Shown piece after piece: positions 1-8,157 of a stretch of DNA of 38,791 nt. The DNA is from Elusimicrobiota bacterium. Its GTDB lineage: Bacteria; Elusimicrobiota; Elusimicrobia; Elusimicrobiales; UBA9959. The notes under the pieces are model-generated. The model made no database searches. It was not told the DNA's origin and saw only the letters and a list, made by a program, of their open reading frames with translations. How positions within the stretch are numbered: the first letter of the stretch is position 1; the number at the start of each line of letters is the position of its first letter. The DNA lies in NCBI GenBank assembly GCA_030651035.1, contig JAUSCK010000010.1:1-38791 (forward strand), given 5' to 3'. Made by a program: the position numbers and the translations under genes.

Positions 1-738
1 AACCTCGCCTTTACCGCCTCCCAGCGCGAACGCCGCGCTCACGATTACGGCCCGGCCCTTTTCCGGAGCGAAGCCGCCCAGGGAAAGTTTCCCTTTCAGG
101 GCGGCGGGGATCTCGCCGGTAAAATAAGGCGAGGCCACCGCCATAGTGAAGCCGGCCTCAACGGGGAAAAGGCCGGTTGGCGAGATGTTCGAGGCGGAAA
201 GGTTTATATTCTTAAGCGTGACGGCCATGTCCCCGGCCGCGTTGGTATAGGAGAACCGGGAGCCCCGCACTTTCAGGCTGGAGATGGAGAGCTGCGGCGC
301 AGCCGCCTCTTTGGCGGCGGACCTGGCTTCCCGGGGCGGGGCTGCCGGGGCCAGCAAATCCGAGAAATTATAGGTGTCCTTTTTTACCTCGGTGACCCGC
401 ATGTTCAGCCCGGCCGCGGAGATGGAATTGATCTTGATCTCCCTGCGCAGCAGCGCCCGGAAGGAGGGACGCACTGAAAAAGAAGAGGCGCTGAAAAATT
501 CCCCTTTTTTGAAATCGGGGTATTCGGAGACGCGCAGGCTGGCTATGGAAAGCCCGGAAAGGTTGAGGGCTATCGTCTCAAAGGTTACCTCGCGCCCCAG
601 GTTCTTAGCGGCGTAGTCGTTGGCCAGGGTTTTAAGCCGCGCCTGGGTAAAGTAAAGCTTTACCCCCAGCACGCCGGCCGCCAGCGCGAGCGCGAGGCCC
701 GCTATTCCCCAGGCGACTATCTTAAGGACTTTCCCCAT
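1..738 (-). CDS. AsmA-like inner-membrane-anchored protein (3' end outside window)
   Basis: This minus-strand frame opens with an ATG at 738 and stays open to base 1, so 246 N-terminal residues are visible and the C-terminus lies beyond the left edge. The protein starts with MGKVLKIVAWGIAG followed by a hydrophobic stretch (about residues 5-25), then KLYFTQARLKTLANDYAAK and beta-rich segments such as LNLSGLSIASLRVSEYP. One N-terminal membrane anchor followed by repetitive beta-rich periplasmic sequence is the pattern of the AsmA/TamB-like superfamily, whose members act at the inner membrane in envelope lipid or outer-membrane homeostasis. An Ala/Pro-rich linker (around LLAPAAPPREARSAAKEAA) separates two beta-rich blocks. 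The family call rests on architecture; the exact subfamily cannot be set without the C-terminal part. It is divergent from the sugar kinase gene at 825. Confidence 0.6.
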   Translation of the reverse strand, partial: MGKVLKIVAWGIAGLALALAAGVLGVKLYFTQARLKTLANDYAAKNLGREVTFETIALNLSGLSIASLRVSEYPDFKKGEFFSASSFSVRPSFRALLRREIKINSISAAGLNMRVTEVKKDTYNFSDLLAPAAPPREARSAAKEAAAPQLSISSLKVRGSRFSYTNAAGDMAVTLKNINLSASNISPTGLFPVEAGFTMAVASPYFTGEIPAALKGKLSLGGFAPEKGRAVIVSAAFALGGGKGEV

Positions 739-824
739 ATCATTATTATATAAAAAGTTCCGTTTAAATCTTCCCGCTAAAAATGCTAAATTTGATTTAT
801 CATCTTCGCGCCGTACTGATTATA

Positions 825-1760
825 ATGAACGCCCTCATCGTAAACCTCAACCTCTCGGTGGATAAGACAGCCCTGGTCCCGTCTTTTGACAAGGGACGGA
901 TCTTACGCCTGGAAGACACGATAACGCTGCCCGGCGGCAAGGGCGTAAACGTGGCCCGCGCGCTCCGCTCCCTGGGCCTGGAATCCCCCATCGCCGGATT
1001 TGCCAGCGGCTATAATGGCCGCTGGATAGCCGACTCCCTTGAAAAGGAAGGCTTCAGGGCTTTTATACAGCGCCACTCCCAGGGGGAGTCCCGTGTCTGT
1101 TATACCATAGTCGACTCCGGCGGCCTGACCACCAACCTCAACGAGGAGGGGCCCGCGGTCCCGGCGGCGGCGCAGGAAAGCTTCCTTAAAAAGTTCTCGG
1201 CGCTCGCTTCCCGCTTCAGGACCGCCGCGGTTTGCGGGCGGGTTCCGGCGGGCCTTAAAAAAGGTTTTTACTCTTCGCTGGTGAAGCTGGCCGCCGCGCG
1301 CGGCTGTTTCACCGTTTTTGACACCAGCGGCCCGGCCCTCGCCGAGGCCCTTTCCGCCGGGGCCGAGGGAATTAAAATAAACCGCTATGAATTCGAGGAA
1401 CTTTCCCGCGGCGCCTTCAGCCCGTCGCGCGTGGCGGACTTCTTTAAAAAAAGATCCGGGGCAGGACTTAAAACCCTTATCGTCACGGACGGCGCCGGGC
1501 CCGCCTACGCGGCTTCCCCCTTCGGCCTTTGGCGCGTCGGCCCTCCCCGCCTTGCCCGGCTTAAGAACGCGGTGGGCGCCGGGGATTCTTTTATGGCCGG
1601 CTTCCTTTTCGGCTTCCTGAACGGCTATGATTTCGGGCGCACGCTCAAGCTGGCCGCCGGCGCGGCCGCCTCGGACTGCCTCAGCCTGGGAGCCGGCTTT
1701 ATAAACAGGGGGCAGGCGCTGTCCTACGCCCGGAAAGCCCGCGTGGAAAAGATCGGCTGA
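825..1760 (+). CDS. PfkB-family sugar kinase (1-phosphofructokinase / tagatose-6-phosphate kinase type)
   Basis: The 311-residue product begins MNALIVNLNLSVDKT, typical of the LacC/FruK branch of the PfkB (ribokinase) family, which phosphorylates a sugar phosphate with ATP in the cytoplasm. The N-terminal substrate and dimer motif LPGGKGVNVARALRSLG and the C-terminal signature NAVGAGDSFMAGFLFG are intact; the Asp of GAGD is the catalytic base. The family length (about 310) fits. The same frame has an earlier ATG at 783, but the family's conserved beta strand starts at the ATG at 825, so I prefer that; neither start has a good Shine-Dalgarno sequence. No phosphotransferase or aldolase gene sits beside it, so the substrate is unresolved. 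Confidence 0.8.
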   Translation: MNALIVNLNLSVDKTALVPSFDKGRILRLEDTITLPGGKGVNVARALRSLGLESPIAGFASGYNGRWIADSLEKEGFRAFIQRHSQGESRVCYTIVDSGGLTTNLNEEGPAVPAAAQESFLKKFSALASRFRTAAVCGRVPAGLKKGFYSSLVKLAAARGCFTVFDTSGPALAEALSAGAEGIKINRYEFEELSRGAFSPSRVADFFKKRSGAGLKTLIVTDGAGPAYAASPFGLWRVGPPRLARLKNAVGAGDSFMAGFLFGFLNGYDFGRTLKLAAGAAASDCLSLGAGFINRGQALSYARKARVEKIG

Positions 1761-1869
1761 CCGGAGAAAACCTGTGGAAAATTTTGAAGCCACCGAAAAA
1801 ATACTGGCGGCCCGCACGGTAGGCCGCCTGAACGCGTTCAACCTTTAAAGATTTTCTGCCCCCCTCTTT

Positions 1870-3015
1870 TTACTTCGCTTTCTCCAAAATCTTCTCTATT
1901 TCCGGCTGTTCGTGTTTCATGCCCCAGAGGCGGATCAGGCCCATGGCGTTTTCGGCTATGCGCGGGATGTCGGCGGCGGGGATGCCGGCTTCGGACAGGC
2001 GCACCGGGGCGCCGGCTTTCCTGAAGAAGTCCTCAAAAGCTTTTATCGTTTCCTCCGCGGTCTTCGTTCCGAAGACGGCCGCGCCGAATTTCTGCAGCCT
2101 GGCCGGGCCGGCGGTTTCCAGGTGGTGCTTGAACCAGGCCGGCATCACTATGGCCAGGCCGGCGCCGTGGGCTATGTCGTAGAGGGCGCTGAGCGAGTGC
2201 TCTATGGCGTGGTTTATGAAAGTCATGCCGCCGTAGCCGCAGGTGGCCAGGCCGTTGAGCGCCAGCGTGGCCGACCACATCATGGAAGCCCTGGCGCTGT
2301 AATCCGACGGGTCCTTTAAGATCCTTTCCGTGGAGGCTATGACGGAGCGGGCCAGCGCGTGCACCAGCTCGTCGGTCACGGCGGCGTCGGCGTCCGTGGT
2401 GGTGAAGTAGCCTTCGATAATATGGGCGATGGCGTCCACCGCGCCGTTGGCCACCTGCGCGCGCGGCAGGGTCAGCGTCGTCTCTGGGTCTAGCGCCGAT
2501 ACCCTGGGGAAAAGCGGCACGCCCTGGGCCGAGAACTTCTGGGCCGTTTCCTCGTTCGTAACCACGCAGCCGGAGTTCATCTCCGAGCCGGTGGCCGGCA
2601 GCGTCAGCGCGGTGAATAGCGGCAGGGCTTCGCCAATTTTGGCCTTCCCGCAGAAGAAATCCCAGACGTCGCCGCCGTACTTCGCCCCTGCGGCTATGGC
2701 CTTGGCCTCGTCTATCACCGAGCCTCCCCCGACCGCCACTATCAGATCGCAATTGCTCTCCCGGGCCTTCTTTATGCCGCCGCGCACGTGGGAGAGCACC
2801 GGGTTGGGCTTTACGCCGCTGTGTTCCACAACGGCCACGCCTTCCTTTGCCAGCGCCGCGGTTATCGCGTCGTAAACCCCGTTCTTCTTTATGCTGCCCC
2901 CGCCGTAAACGAACAGGGCTTTTTTTCCGGCCTTGGCCGCTTCCGGCCCCAGTTTCGCGACTACGCCCTTCCCGAACATTATTTTTACGGGGTTTAAAAA
3001 AGTGAAGTTTTGCAT
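1870..3015 (-). CDS. Iron-containing alcohol dehydrogenase (BDH/YqhD-like, NAD(P)H-dependent)
   Basis: This 381-residue protein belongs to the group III metal-dependent alcohol dehydrogenases, which reduce aldehydes to alcohols (or the reverse) with NAD(P)H. Visible hallmarks are the start NFTFLNPVKIMFGKG, the dinucleotide-binding GGGSVIDEAKAIA and the metal-site segments NGAVDAIAHIIEGY and FINHAIEHSLSALYDIAHG, which supply one Asp and three His ligands. Full length matches the BDH/YqhD subfamily (about 387). A strong GGAGG lies 5 bp before the ATG. It is downstream of the secreted-protein gene at 3089-4732 but separated from it by a terminator, so it is probably transcribed separately. The physiological aldehyde cannot be read from the sequence. 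Confidence 0.88.
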   Translation of the reverse strand: MQNFTFLNPVKIMFGKGVVAKLGPEAAKAGKKALFVYGGGSIKKNGVYDAITAALAKEGVAVVEHSGVKPNPVLSHVRGGIKKARESNCDLIVAVGGGSVIDEAKAIAAGAKYGGDVWDFFCGKAKIGEALPLFTALTLPATGSEMNSGCVVTNEETAQKFSAQGVPLFPRVSALDPETTLTLPRAQVANGAVDAIAHIIEGYFTTTDADAAVTDELVHALARSVIASTERILKDPSDYSARASMMWSATLALNGLATCGYGGMTFINHAIEHSLSALYDIAHGAGLAIVMPAWFKHHLETAGPARLQKFGAAVFGTKTAEETIKAFEDFFRKAGAPVRLSEAGIPAADIPRIAENAMGLIRLWGMKHEQPEIEKILEKAK

Positions 3016-3046
3016 ATTTCCTCCTGCCTGCTTTTAGTCTAGCAAA

Positions 3047-3075
3047 AAAAACCGCGGCTCCCGGCCGCGGTTTTT
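3047..3075 (-). terminator. Intrinsic terminator after the secreted-protein gene
   Basis: CCGCGG (3052-3057) pairs with CCGCGG (3065-3070) around a 7-base loop, and the stem is extended by A/T pairs (3047-3051 with 3071-3075). Read on the minus strand the stem is followed by a run of seven T, as expected for Rho-independent termination of the gene ending at 3089. The T run on the other side makes it potentially bidirectional. Confidence 0.8.
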
Positions 3076-3088
3076 GTTAAGTCCGCTA

Positions 3089-4732
3089 TCACTGCCAGGC
3101 GTCAACCCAGAAGCCGCGGGAGGGGACCTGCGCCCCGCCGAAGGCCTTGCTCTGGACTACGCCAGCGTCGGCCAGGCAGCCGGAGATGAAGGCGCGGGCC
3201 TTTAACAGTTCGTGGATGGGGTTTATCAGCAGCGGGGTGCTCTTCCCCTTTTTGAAATTGACGTGGTCCCTCTTCACGATATACTCGGAGTTAAGCTGCC
3301 CGCTGTAGTCGTTGTAGATTATTTCCACGTGGCAGTCCAGGTAGTCTCGGGAAAGGGGTTTGAGCCACATCCTGGCCTCGTCGAGCGAAACCTTGAAATC
3401 CTTGCTTTCCACGTATTCCAGCCGGTCGCGGAAGTCCTCGTGGAGGTTAAGGTAGATCTCGGGGTCGCAGTAGTTCTTGTCGGCGGTGAAAGCGTCGTAA
3501 AGTTTTCCGTTCACCACCTTGGCGAGCTTCGCCCCTATCTTGCCGCCCATGGAATTCACGTAGTCTTCCTGCTGTTCGTTCTGGTCGTTGGCGCCGGCCA
3601 GCACGTGCGAGCCGGCGGTCTCGATGCCGCCTATCAGCGCGGCGCGGAAGCCCCCCCTCACGTAGCCGTAGAGCATGATGCCGTGGAAGTGGTACCAGGC
3701 GCCGTACTTGTCGCCCTTGCCGGCGTAGAAGTTGCAGATATTGGCCAGCTTGCGGGTGACTGCCAGCTTCTCGCGCTGCGGGTGGCGCCAGTTGTCCGAA
3801 AGGATGTTCTCGATGGTCAGTATGGTCAGGTACACGTCGCCGTTATTGAGCTGGTAGCTGCGGCGGAAAGCCTGATCCATGGTCACCGAGCCTTCCCCGC
3901 GGGAAAGGAAGTATTCGATCAGGGCGGCTTCGGTCCCCGTTTTGAAGTGGCGGGACGTCACGCCGGAGGCGAGGGCGGTCAGCAGCTTGGTGAAGCCGAG
4001 GGGTATCAGCTCGCCCTTGTCTTTGCAGTACCGGATGAATTCGGGGCTCCAGGTATGGGGCTCGCCGAATACGGGCTGAAGCCCGCCGGCCTGCTCTTCC
4101 TTGATGACCTGCATCATCATGTTGAGCATTTCTTTCTTGCGGAAAGGGTTAAGGCGGCCCTCCAGCTGCAGCTTTGAGTTGCGCAGCTGCACCAGCTGGC
4201 GGTCTTTTTCGTCCTGGGGTATGTCCAGCGCCTGTATCTCGGCCTCGGTGGGCATGGCCACGGGCGTGTCCTCCGTGACCGGGTTGATGTCCGTGTAGCT
4301 GCCTCCGACGGGGCTGCCGTTGTCGGCTGCTATGCCGAACAGCACCTGGAAAAGGACCTTGGGCAGGTTCTTGGTGTAGACGGCCAGGGCCACGTCGCTC
4401 TGCATGTCGTAGCGCAGGTAAGCGGCCTGGCGGTACTGGCGGGCGAAGTCGAGCGTATTATCCATGCCGGGGATGTCTATGGTCCCGCCGATGATGTTGA
4501 TCTTGTTGGCGGCGGACGTAGGGCGGCGGCGGCTCAGCAGGGGATCGTAGGAATTCGAGTCTAAATAGTAGTTCGCCGTTTTGCCGGCAGCGGGCCTGGC
4601 TATTTTAACGGCGGGGGCCTCGAAATTTTCCGAGGAGGCTTTCAGGCTCTCAAGGTCAAAGTATTCCAGCTGCTGGGCGGCAGCGGGCAGTGCGGCTAAG
4701 AGGGTTATGAGAGCGAATATCGTTTTTTTCAT
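3089..4732 (-). CDS. Large exported protein of unknown function
   Basis: I do not recognise a family. The product (547 residues from the preferred start) has a clear Sec signal peptide, MKKTIFALITLLAALPAAAQ, with likely cleavage after AAA/AQQ, so it is periplasmic or outer-membrane associated; no lipobox and no further membrane helix are apparent. The mature part is polar, with features such as DNTLDFARQYRQAAYLRYDMQ and a C-terminal segment with several aromatic residues (WFDAWQ-like end: GFWVDAWQ). An ATG six codons upstream (4750) exists, but the ATG at 4732 has AGGAAG at the right distance and begins a canonical signal peptide. It is a single transcription unit closed by the terminator at 3047-3075. 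Likely a lineage-specific protein. Confidence 0.75.
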   Translation of the reverse strand: MKKTIFALITLLAALPAAAQQLEYFDLESLKASSENFEAPAVKIARPAAGKTANYYLDSNSYDPLLSRRRPTSAANKINIIGGTIDIPGMDNTLDFARQYRQAAYLRYDMQSDVALAVYTKNLPKVLFQVLFGIAADNGSPVGGSYTDINPVTEDTPVAMPTEAEIQALDIPQDEKDRQLVQLRNSKLQLEGRLNPFRKKEMLNMMMQVIKEEQAGGLQPVFGEPHTWSPEFIRYCKDKGELIPLGFTKLLTALASGVTSRHFKTGTEAALIEYFLSRGEGSVTMDQAFRRSYQLNNGDVYLTILTIENILSDNWRHPQREKLAVTRKLANICNFYAGKGDKYGAWYHFHGIMLYGYVRGGFRAALIGGIETAGSHVLAGANDQNEQQEDYVNSMGGKIGAKLAKVVNGKLYDAFTADKNYCDPEIYLNLHEDFRDRLEYVESKDFKVSLDEARMWLKPLSRDYLDCHVEIIYNDYSGQLNSEYIVKRDHVNFKKGKSTPLLINPIHELLKARAFISGCLADAGVVQSKAFGGAQVPSRGFWVDAWQ

Positions 4733-4807
4733 CAGCTTCTTCCTTTTCATCGAGCCGGGGCTATATACTATAATTTAACAGACGGAACGGCTTTTGTAAT
4801 GCGCAGA

Positions 4808-4855
4808 AGGGCCTAGACTGGCCCTGTTTTAGGGCCTAGGCCCGGCCTGGGCCCT
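4808..4855. repeat. Tandem GGGCC inverted repeats between divergent genes
   Basis: Two hairpins lie back to back: AGGGCC (4808-4813) with GGCCCT (4820-4825), then AGGGCC (4831-4836) with GGCCCT (4850-4855), the second enclosing AGGCCCGGCCT, itself self-complementary. A GTTTT separates them. They sit between the divergent start of the secreted-protein gene and the glycosyltransferase, where an operator or a short terminator-like element are both possible. The symmetry is seen directly; function is unknown. Confidence 0.5.
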
Positions 4856-4868
4856 CCTTATCCGTAAT

Positions 4869-6008
4869 ATGGCGACCAAACTTAAAATACTGCATATAAC
4901 CGAGTCTTTCGGCTGGTCCGGCGGGGCCGCCCAGGCGCTTTATCTCGCCCGGGAGTTGCGGACATTCGGTCACGAGAACATCATCGCCTGCCCTGTTACC
5001 GGGGACCTGGGCCGGAAGGCCGCGGCTGACGGTTTTGAGGTGGTGCCTTTCCGGCCCAGCCGGGACTATGACCTGAGGACCGCCTTCGCCCTGTCCAGGC
5101 TTCTGGACGAAAGGAAACCGGATGTGCTGCAGGCGCATCATCCCAAGGCGCACTCCATGGGCCTCATTGCCAAGTACCTGGCAAAGCATAAGCCTGTTTT
5201 TTTGTTTACGCGCCGTGTTTCCCACCCCATAGTCACCGGGTATTTCGCGAAGCTCAAATATACCAGCCCGCAGATAGACGGCTGCATAGCCGTGGCGGAA
5301 TCCGTGCGCGGGCTTCTTCTCGCCTATGGCCTGCGGCCGGAGGGGGTGCGCACCATCTACAGCGGCACCGACACCGCCCGGTTCTCCCCCCGCCCGCCGG
5401 ATGTGCGGATAATCGATGAGCTGGGCCTCACGCCCGGCCAGCCGGTAGTTATGCTTGTGGGAAATTTCAGCGAGCACAAGGGCCAGCATGTGCTGCTGAA
5501 AGCCGCTAAAATACTATATGCCGGCGGCCTGGATTTCACTCTTGTTTTCGCCGGGCGCGGCACCGATTCGAAGGAGCTTAAGGCTCTTTTCAAGCTGGAG
5601 GGCCTGCCCGTCGAAAAAGCGCGCTTTCTCGGCCTGCGCGACGATGTGGAGAAGCTGCTCAGCGTCGCCTCGGTCAGCGTGAACGCCGCGGTAAAGGGCG
5701 AGGCGCTGAGCGGCAGCATAAGGGAATCGCTCGCGATGGGCGTGCCGTCGGTGGCCAGCGACATCTCCGGCAACGCCGAAATAGTGAAGGAGGGCGTGAC
5801 CGGCCTGCTTTACCCGCCCGGCGACGCGGCCGCGCTCGCGGACCGGCTGCGGACGGTGCTCCGCGACCACGGGCTGCGCGGAAAGCTTTCCCGGAATTCC
5901 ATTTCGCTGGTGCGCGAAGGCTTCACCACCGCCATAATGGGCGCCCGCACGCTGCAGTATTACGACGAGCTTCTTTACAGACGCAAGCAGCAGATGTTAG
6001 AGAGCTAG
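4869..6008 (+). CDS. GT4-family glycosyltransferase
   Basis: The 379-residue protein has the two Rossmann-like domains of GT-B glycosyltransferases. The N-terminal domain carries a Gly-rich acceptor-side loop (LHITESFGWSGGAAQALYLA), which resembles heptosyl/LPS-type family 4 enzymes. The C-terminal donor-binding domain (from about residue 190) has VVMLVGNFSEHKGQHVLLKA and the E-x7-E type segment SGSIRESLAMGVPSVASD followed by GNAEIVKEGVTGLLYPPGD. Such enzymes transfer a sugar from a nucleotide diphosphate donor in envelope polysaccharide or lipid A-core synthesis; donor and acceptor are not predictable here. No other polysaccharide genes are adjacent. The ATG at 4869 lacks a good ribosome site but fits the family's N-terminal strand. 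Confidence 0.85.
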   Translation: MATKLKILHITESFGWSGGAAQALYLARELRTFGHENIIACPVTGDLGRKAAADGFEVVPFRPSRDYDLRTAFALSRLLDERKPDVLQAHHPKAHSMGLIAKYLAKHKPVFLFTRRVSHPIVTGYFAKLKYTSPQIDGCIAVAESVRGLLLAYGLRPEGVRTIYSGTDTARFSPRPPDVRIIDELGLTPGQPVVMLVGNFSEHKGQHVLLKAAKILYAGGLDFTLVFAGRGTDSKELKALFKLEGLPVEKARFLGLRDDVEKLLSVASVSVNAAVKGEALSGSIRESLAMGVPSVASDISGNAEIVKEGVTGLLYPPGDAAALADRLRTVLRDHGLRGKLSRNSISLVREGFTTAIMGARTLQYYDELLYRRKQQMLES

Positions 6009-6061
6009 CTTTCCGCCGGCCGGCCGGTCCCCCGGTCCCATGGCGCGCGGCCGTCCTGTGT

Positions 6062-6069
6062 GGTATACT
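6062..6069 (+). promoter_or_regulatory. Extended -10 promoter for the radical SAM gene
   Basis: TGGTATACT places an extended -10 element (TG-n-TATACT, -10 hexamer at 6064-6069) about 30 bp ahead of the GTG start at 6101. No convincing -35 is seen 17 bp upstream, as is common for extended -10 promoters. The following TATAAGTAT makes the site locally palindromic. Confidence 0.4.
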
Positions 6070-6100
6070 ATAAGTATCCCCCCGCAAATTCGGAGACTAT

Positions 6101-8068
6101 GTGAATCAGCCACCGCAGCCCAGGCTTTTGCTTACCAGCATAATGCGTCCCATCGGTCCCGCCTACGGCGACGCCGAGAGCGTCGGCTATGAATTGCTGC
6201 ACGCGCAGGTCACCCGCGCCCAGGGGATGTTCAGCCCCCGCGCCGTGCACCGCCAGTTCTCCCTGGACTATATAGCCGAGAACCTCGACAACCCCACCGT
6301 TGTACTGCATTACCCTTCACGCCGTGAGTTTATCAAAGAGCTGAAGAAAGGCTACGATTTCGTCGGGATCTCGTTCATCATGGTGACCTACCACCGCATG
6401 AAGGAGCTCTCCATGCTGGTGAGGCGCTATGCCCCCGCCAGCAAGATCATCCTGGGCGGCTTCGGCACCGTGCTGCCCGACGAGGCGCTGACCCCCTTCG
6501 GCGACCACATCTGCCGCGGAGAGGGAGTGGCCTTCGTGCGGGAATTGTTCGGCCAGCCGCCGCTGGCGGAGCACACCCACCCGTTCGTGGAAAGCCATAT
6601 GAAGGTTTTCTCGAAAACGCTTTCCTACACCGGCATGATCTTCGCCGGGCTCGGCTGCCCCAACGGCTGCGACTTCTGCTCCACGTCCCATTTCTTCAAG
6701 CGCCAGCACATCCGCCTGCTCAAGACCGGCGCTGACGTTTACGCCGTCGTGCAGAAGCATCTTAAGGTGAACCCCGACGCGCAGTTCACCATTTTAGACG
6801 AGGAGTTCCTGCTTAACCGCGAGCGCGCGCTCGAGTTCCGGGACCTGGTGGTGGCCGGCGGCAAGCCGCTGTCCGTCTTCGTGTTCGCCAGCATAAAGGC
6901 GCTGAGCCTCTACGAGCCGGAGGAGCTGCTTGAGATGGGCGTGGACGGCGTCTGGATAGGCTACGAGGGCGAGCGCTCCGGCTACGAGAAGCGCGCCGGC
7001 AAGTCCGCCGAGGAGATCTTCAAGGGCCTTAAGGACAACGGCGTGATGATACTGGCCTCCATGATAGTGGGCTTCGACTACCAGACGCCGGAGATCATAA
7101 AGGCCGAGCACAGAAAGCTGATGTCCATGAAGCCCGACCTGTGCCAGTTCATGATCTATAATCCCAACCCGGGCACCCCGCTTTACGAAAAAGTGAAGGC
7201 CGGCGGCCTGCTGCGGCAGGAATACGCCGCCAACCCCGCCCGCTACTGGAAATGGGCCAGCGGCTTCAAATCGCTGCTCGTGCATCCCCGCATGACCGCG
7301 GATGAAATAGAAAAGATGCAGGAGTACTGCTTCAGGACCGACTTCCGCGAGCTCGGCCCGTCCATCTACCGCGTGGCGGAGACATTGCTTACCGGCTACC
7401 TTAAGCATAAGGATTCAGCCAACTCTTTCCTCCGGCTGAAGGCGGCGCGCTATGCCGCCGAACTGCGCAAGGGCTACCCCGTCTTCCTGGCGGGCGAGCT
7501 GTTCGGCCCCTCCCTGCGCGCCCGCGTCATGGTTCACCGCCTGAAGAAGCGCGTGTACGCCGTTTTCGGCCGGCCCGCCCTCGCCGACACTTTCATGAGC
7601 TGGGCCGCCGTGGCCGCGGCCCTGTGGACTTCTTTCACGCTGCGCTTTAACCTTTTTCAGAACCCGGCGCTCACGCGCAAGGCCTGGCGCCTGCCGCCGG
7701 AGCAGTTCTCGCGCGAATGGTTCGCGCAGCGCGTGGCCGCCTACAACGTGCCGCAGAAATTGTCAGTGCTGGTGGAGGAATATGACGGGCGCAGGAACCA
7801 GCTGAAGGTCCGCCTGGGAGGGGTCCTCGACCGCTGCCAGGGCGAGAAGCTGGCCGAAGAGCTGCGGGCCTACCTGAAGGAAACCAAGGGCAAACTGGTG
7901 CTGGACCTGGAAAAGCTCAAAACCATGGAGAAAGAGGCCGCGGCCGCTTTCAGCGTGCGCCTGGACGACTACCGCTCCCGCGTCAGGATCTCAATGCCCA
8001 AGAACGCCCCCGCCCACGCCGCGCAGCTGATGTTCCTGGCGGAGATCTTCAAGCATTACAAGTGCTGA
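6101..8068 (+). CDS. B12-binding-domain-type radical SAM protein with STAS-like C-terminal domain
   Basis: This 655-residue protein starts at a GTG 6 bp after GGAG. Residues about 1-160 form a Rossmann-like region ending with a GGFGTVLPDEAL strand, as in the cobalamin-binding domain of class B radical SAM enzymes, though I see no DxHxxG motif. The iron-sulfur cluster motif CxxxCxxC is C186, C190, C193 in the context LGCPNGCDFCSTSHFF, and the barrel continues through SMIVGFDYQTPEIIK. After about residue 470 there is a less typical tail; its last 85 residues (LKVRLGGVLDRCQGEKLAEE then KGKLVLDLEKLKTME) resemble a STAS/anti-anti-sigma fold. Relatives act on lipids, hopanoids or other membrane substrates; the reaction here is not predictable. 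The stop codon lies inside the terminator stem shared with mgtE. Confidence 0.8.
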   Translation: MNQPPQPRLLLTSIMRPIGPAYGDAESVGYELLHAQVTRAQGMFSPRAVHRQFSLDYIAENLDNPTVVLHYPSRREFIKELKKGYDFVGISFIMVTYHRMKELSMLVRRYAPASKIILGGFGTVLPDEALTPFGDHICRGEGVAFVRELFGQPPLAEHTHPFVESHMKVFSKTLSYTGMIFAGLGCPNGCDFCSTSHFFKRQHIRLLKTGADVYAVVQKHLKVNPDAQFTILDEEFLLNRERALEFRDLVVAGGKPLSVFVFASIKALSLYEPEELLEMGVDGVWIGYEGERSGYEKRAGKSAEEIFKGLKDNGVMILASMIVGFDYQTPEIIKAEHRKLMSMKPDLCQFMIYNPNPGTPLYEKVKAGGLLRQEYAANPARYWKWASGFKSLLVHPRMTADEIEKMQEYCFRTDFRELGPSIYRVAETLLTGYLKHKDSANSFLRLKAARYAAELRKGYPVFLAGELFGPSLRARVMVHRLKKRVYAVFGRPALADTFMSWAAVAAALWTSFTLRFNLFQNPALTRKAWRLPPEQFSREWFAQRVAAYNVPQKLSVLVEEYDGRRNQLKVRLGGVLDRCQGEKLAEELRAYLKETKGKLVLDLEKLKTMEKEAAAAFSVRLDDYRSRVRISMPKNAPAHAAQLMFLAEIFKHYKC

Positions 8069-8156
8069 AAAATATAGCCGCAAAAAGGCGCAAGAAGCAC
8101 AAAATTTATATTTTACGTCTTGCGCTTCTTTGCGGCCCTCTTTGAGGTTTTTCAGC
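8064..8156. terminator. Long bidirectional terminator between convergent genes
   Basis: An interrupted stem joins the two convergent genes: GCTGAAAAA (8064-8072) with TTTTTCAGC (8148-8156), GCCGCAAA (8077-8084) with TTTGCGGC (8129-8136), and GCGCAAGA (8088-8095) with TCTTGCGC (8118-8125), closed by an AT-rich loop. The outer stem covers the stop codon of the radical SAM gene (8066-8068) and ends just before that of mgtE (8158-8160). Confidence 0.75.
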
Positions 8157-8157
8157 A

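Noticed and set aside
903-1841. Long minus-strand open frame opposite the sugar kinase
   Set aside because: It is a shadow of the PfkB gene; its sequence is rich in Gly, Arg and Ala with no domain.
1774-1848. 24-residue plus-strand frame from a GTG after CCGGAG, reading MENFEATEKILAAR and so on
   Set aside because: No recognisable product and very short. It may be a fragment of a lost gene, but chance is as likely.
3212-4177. Long plus-strand open frame opposite the secreted-protein gene
   Set aside because: The real gene has a signal peptide and ribosome site; the opposite frame is Val/Gly/His-rich without motifs.
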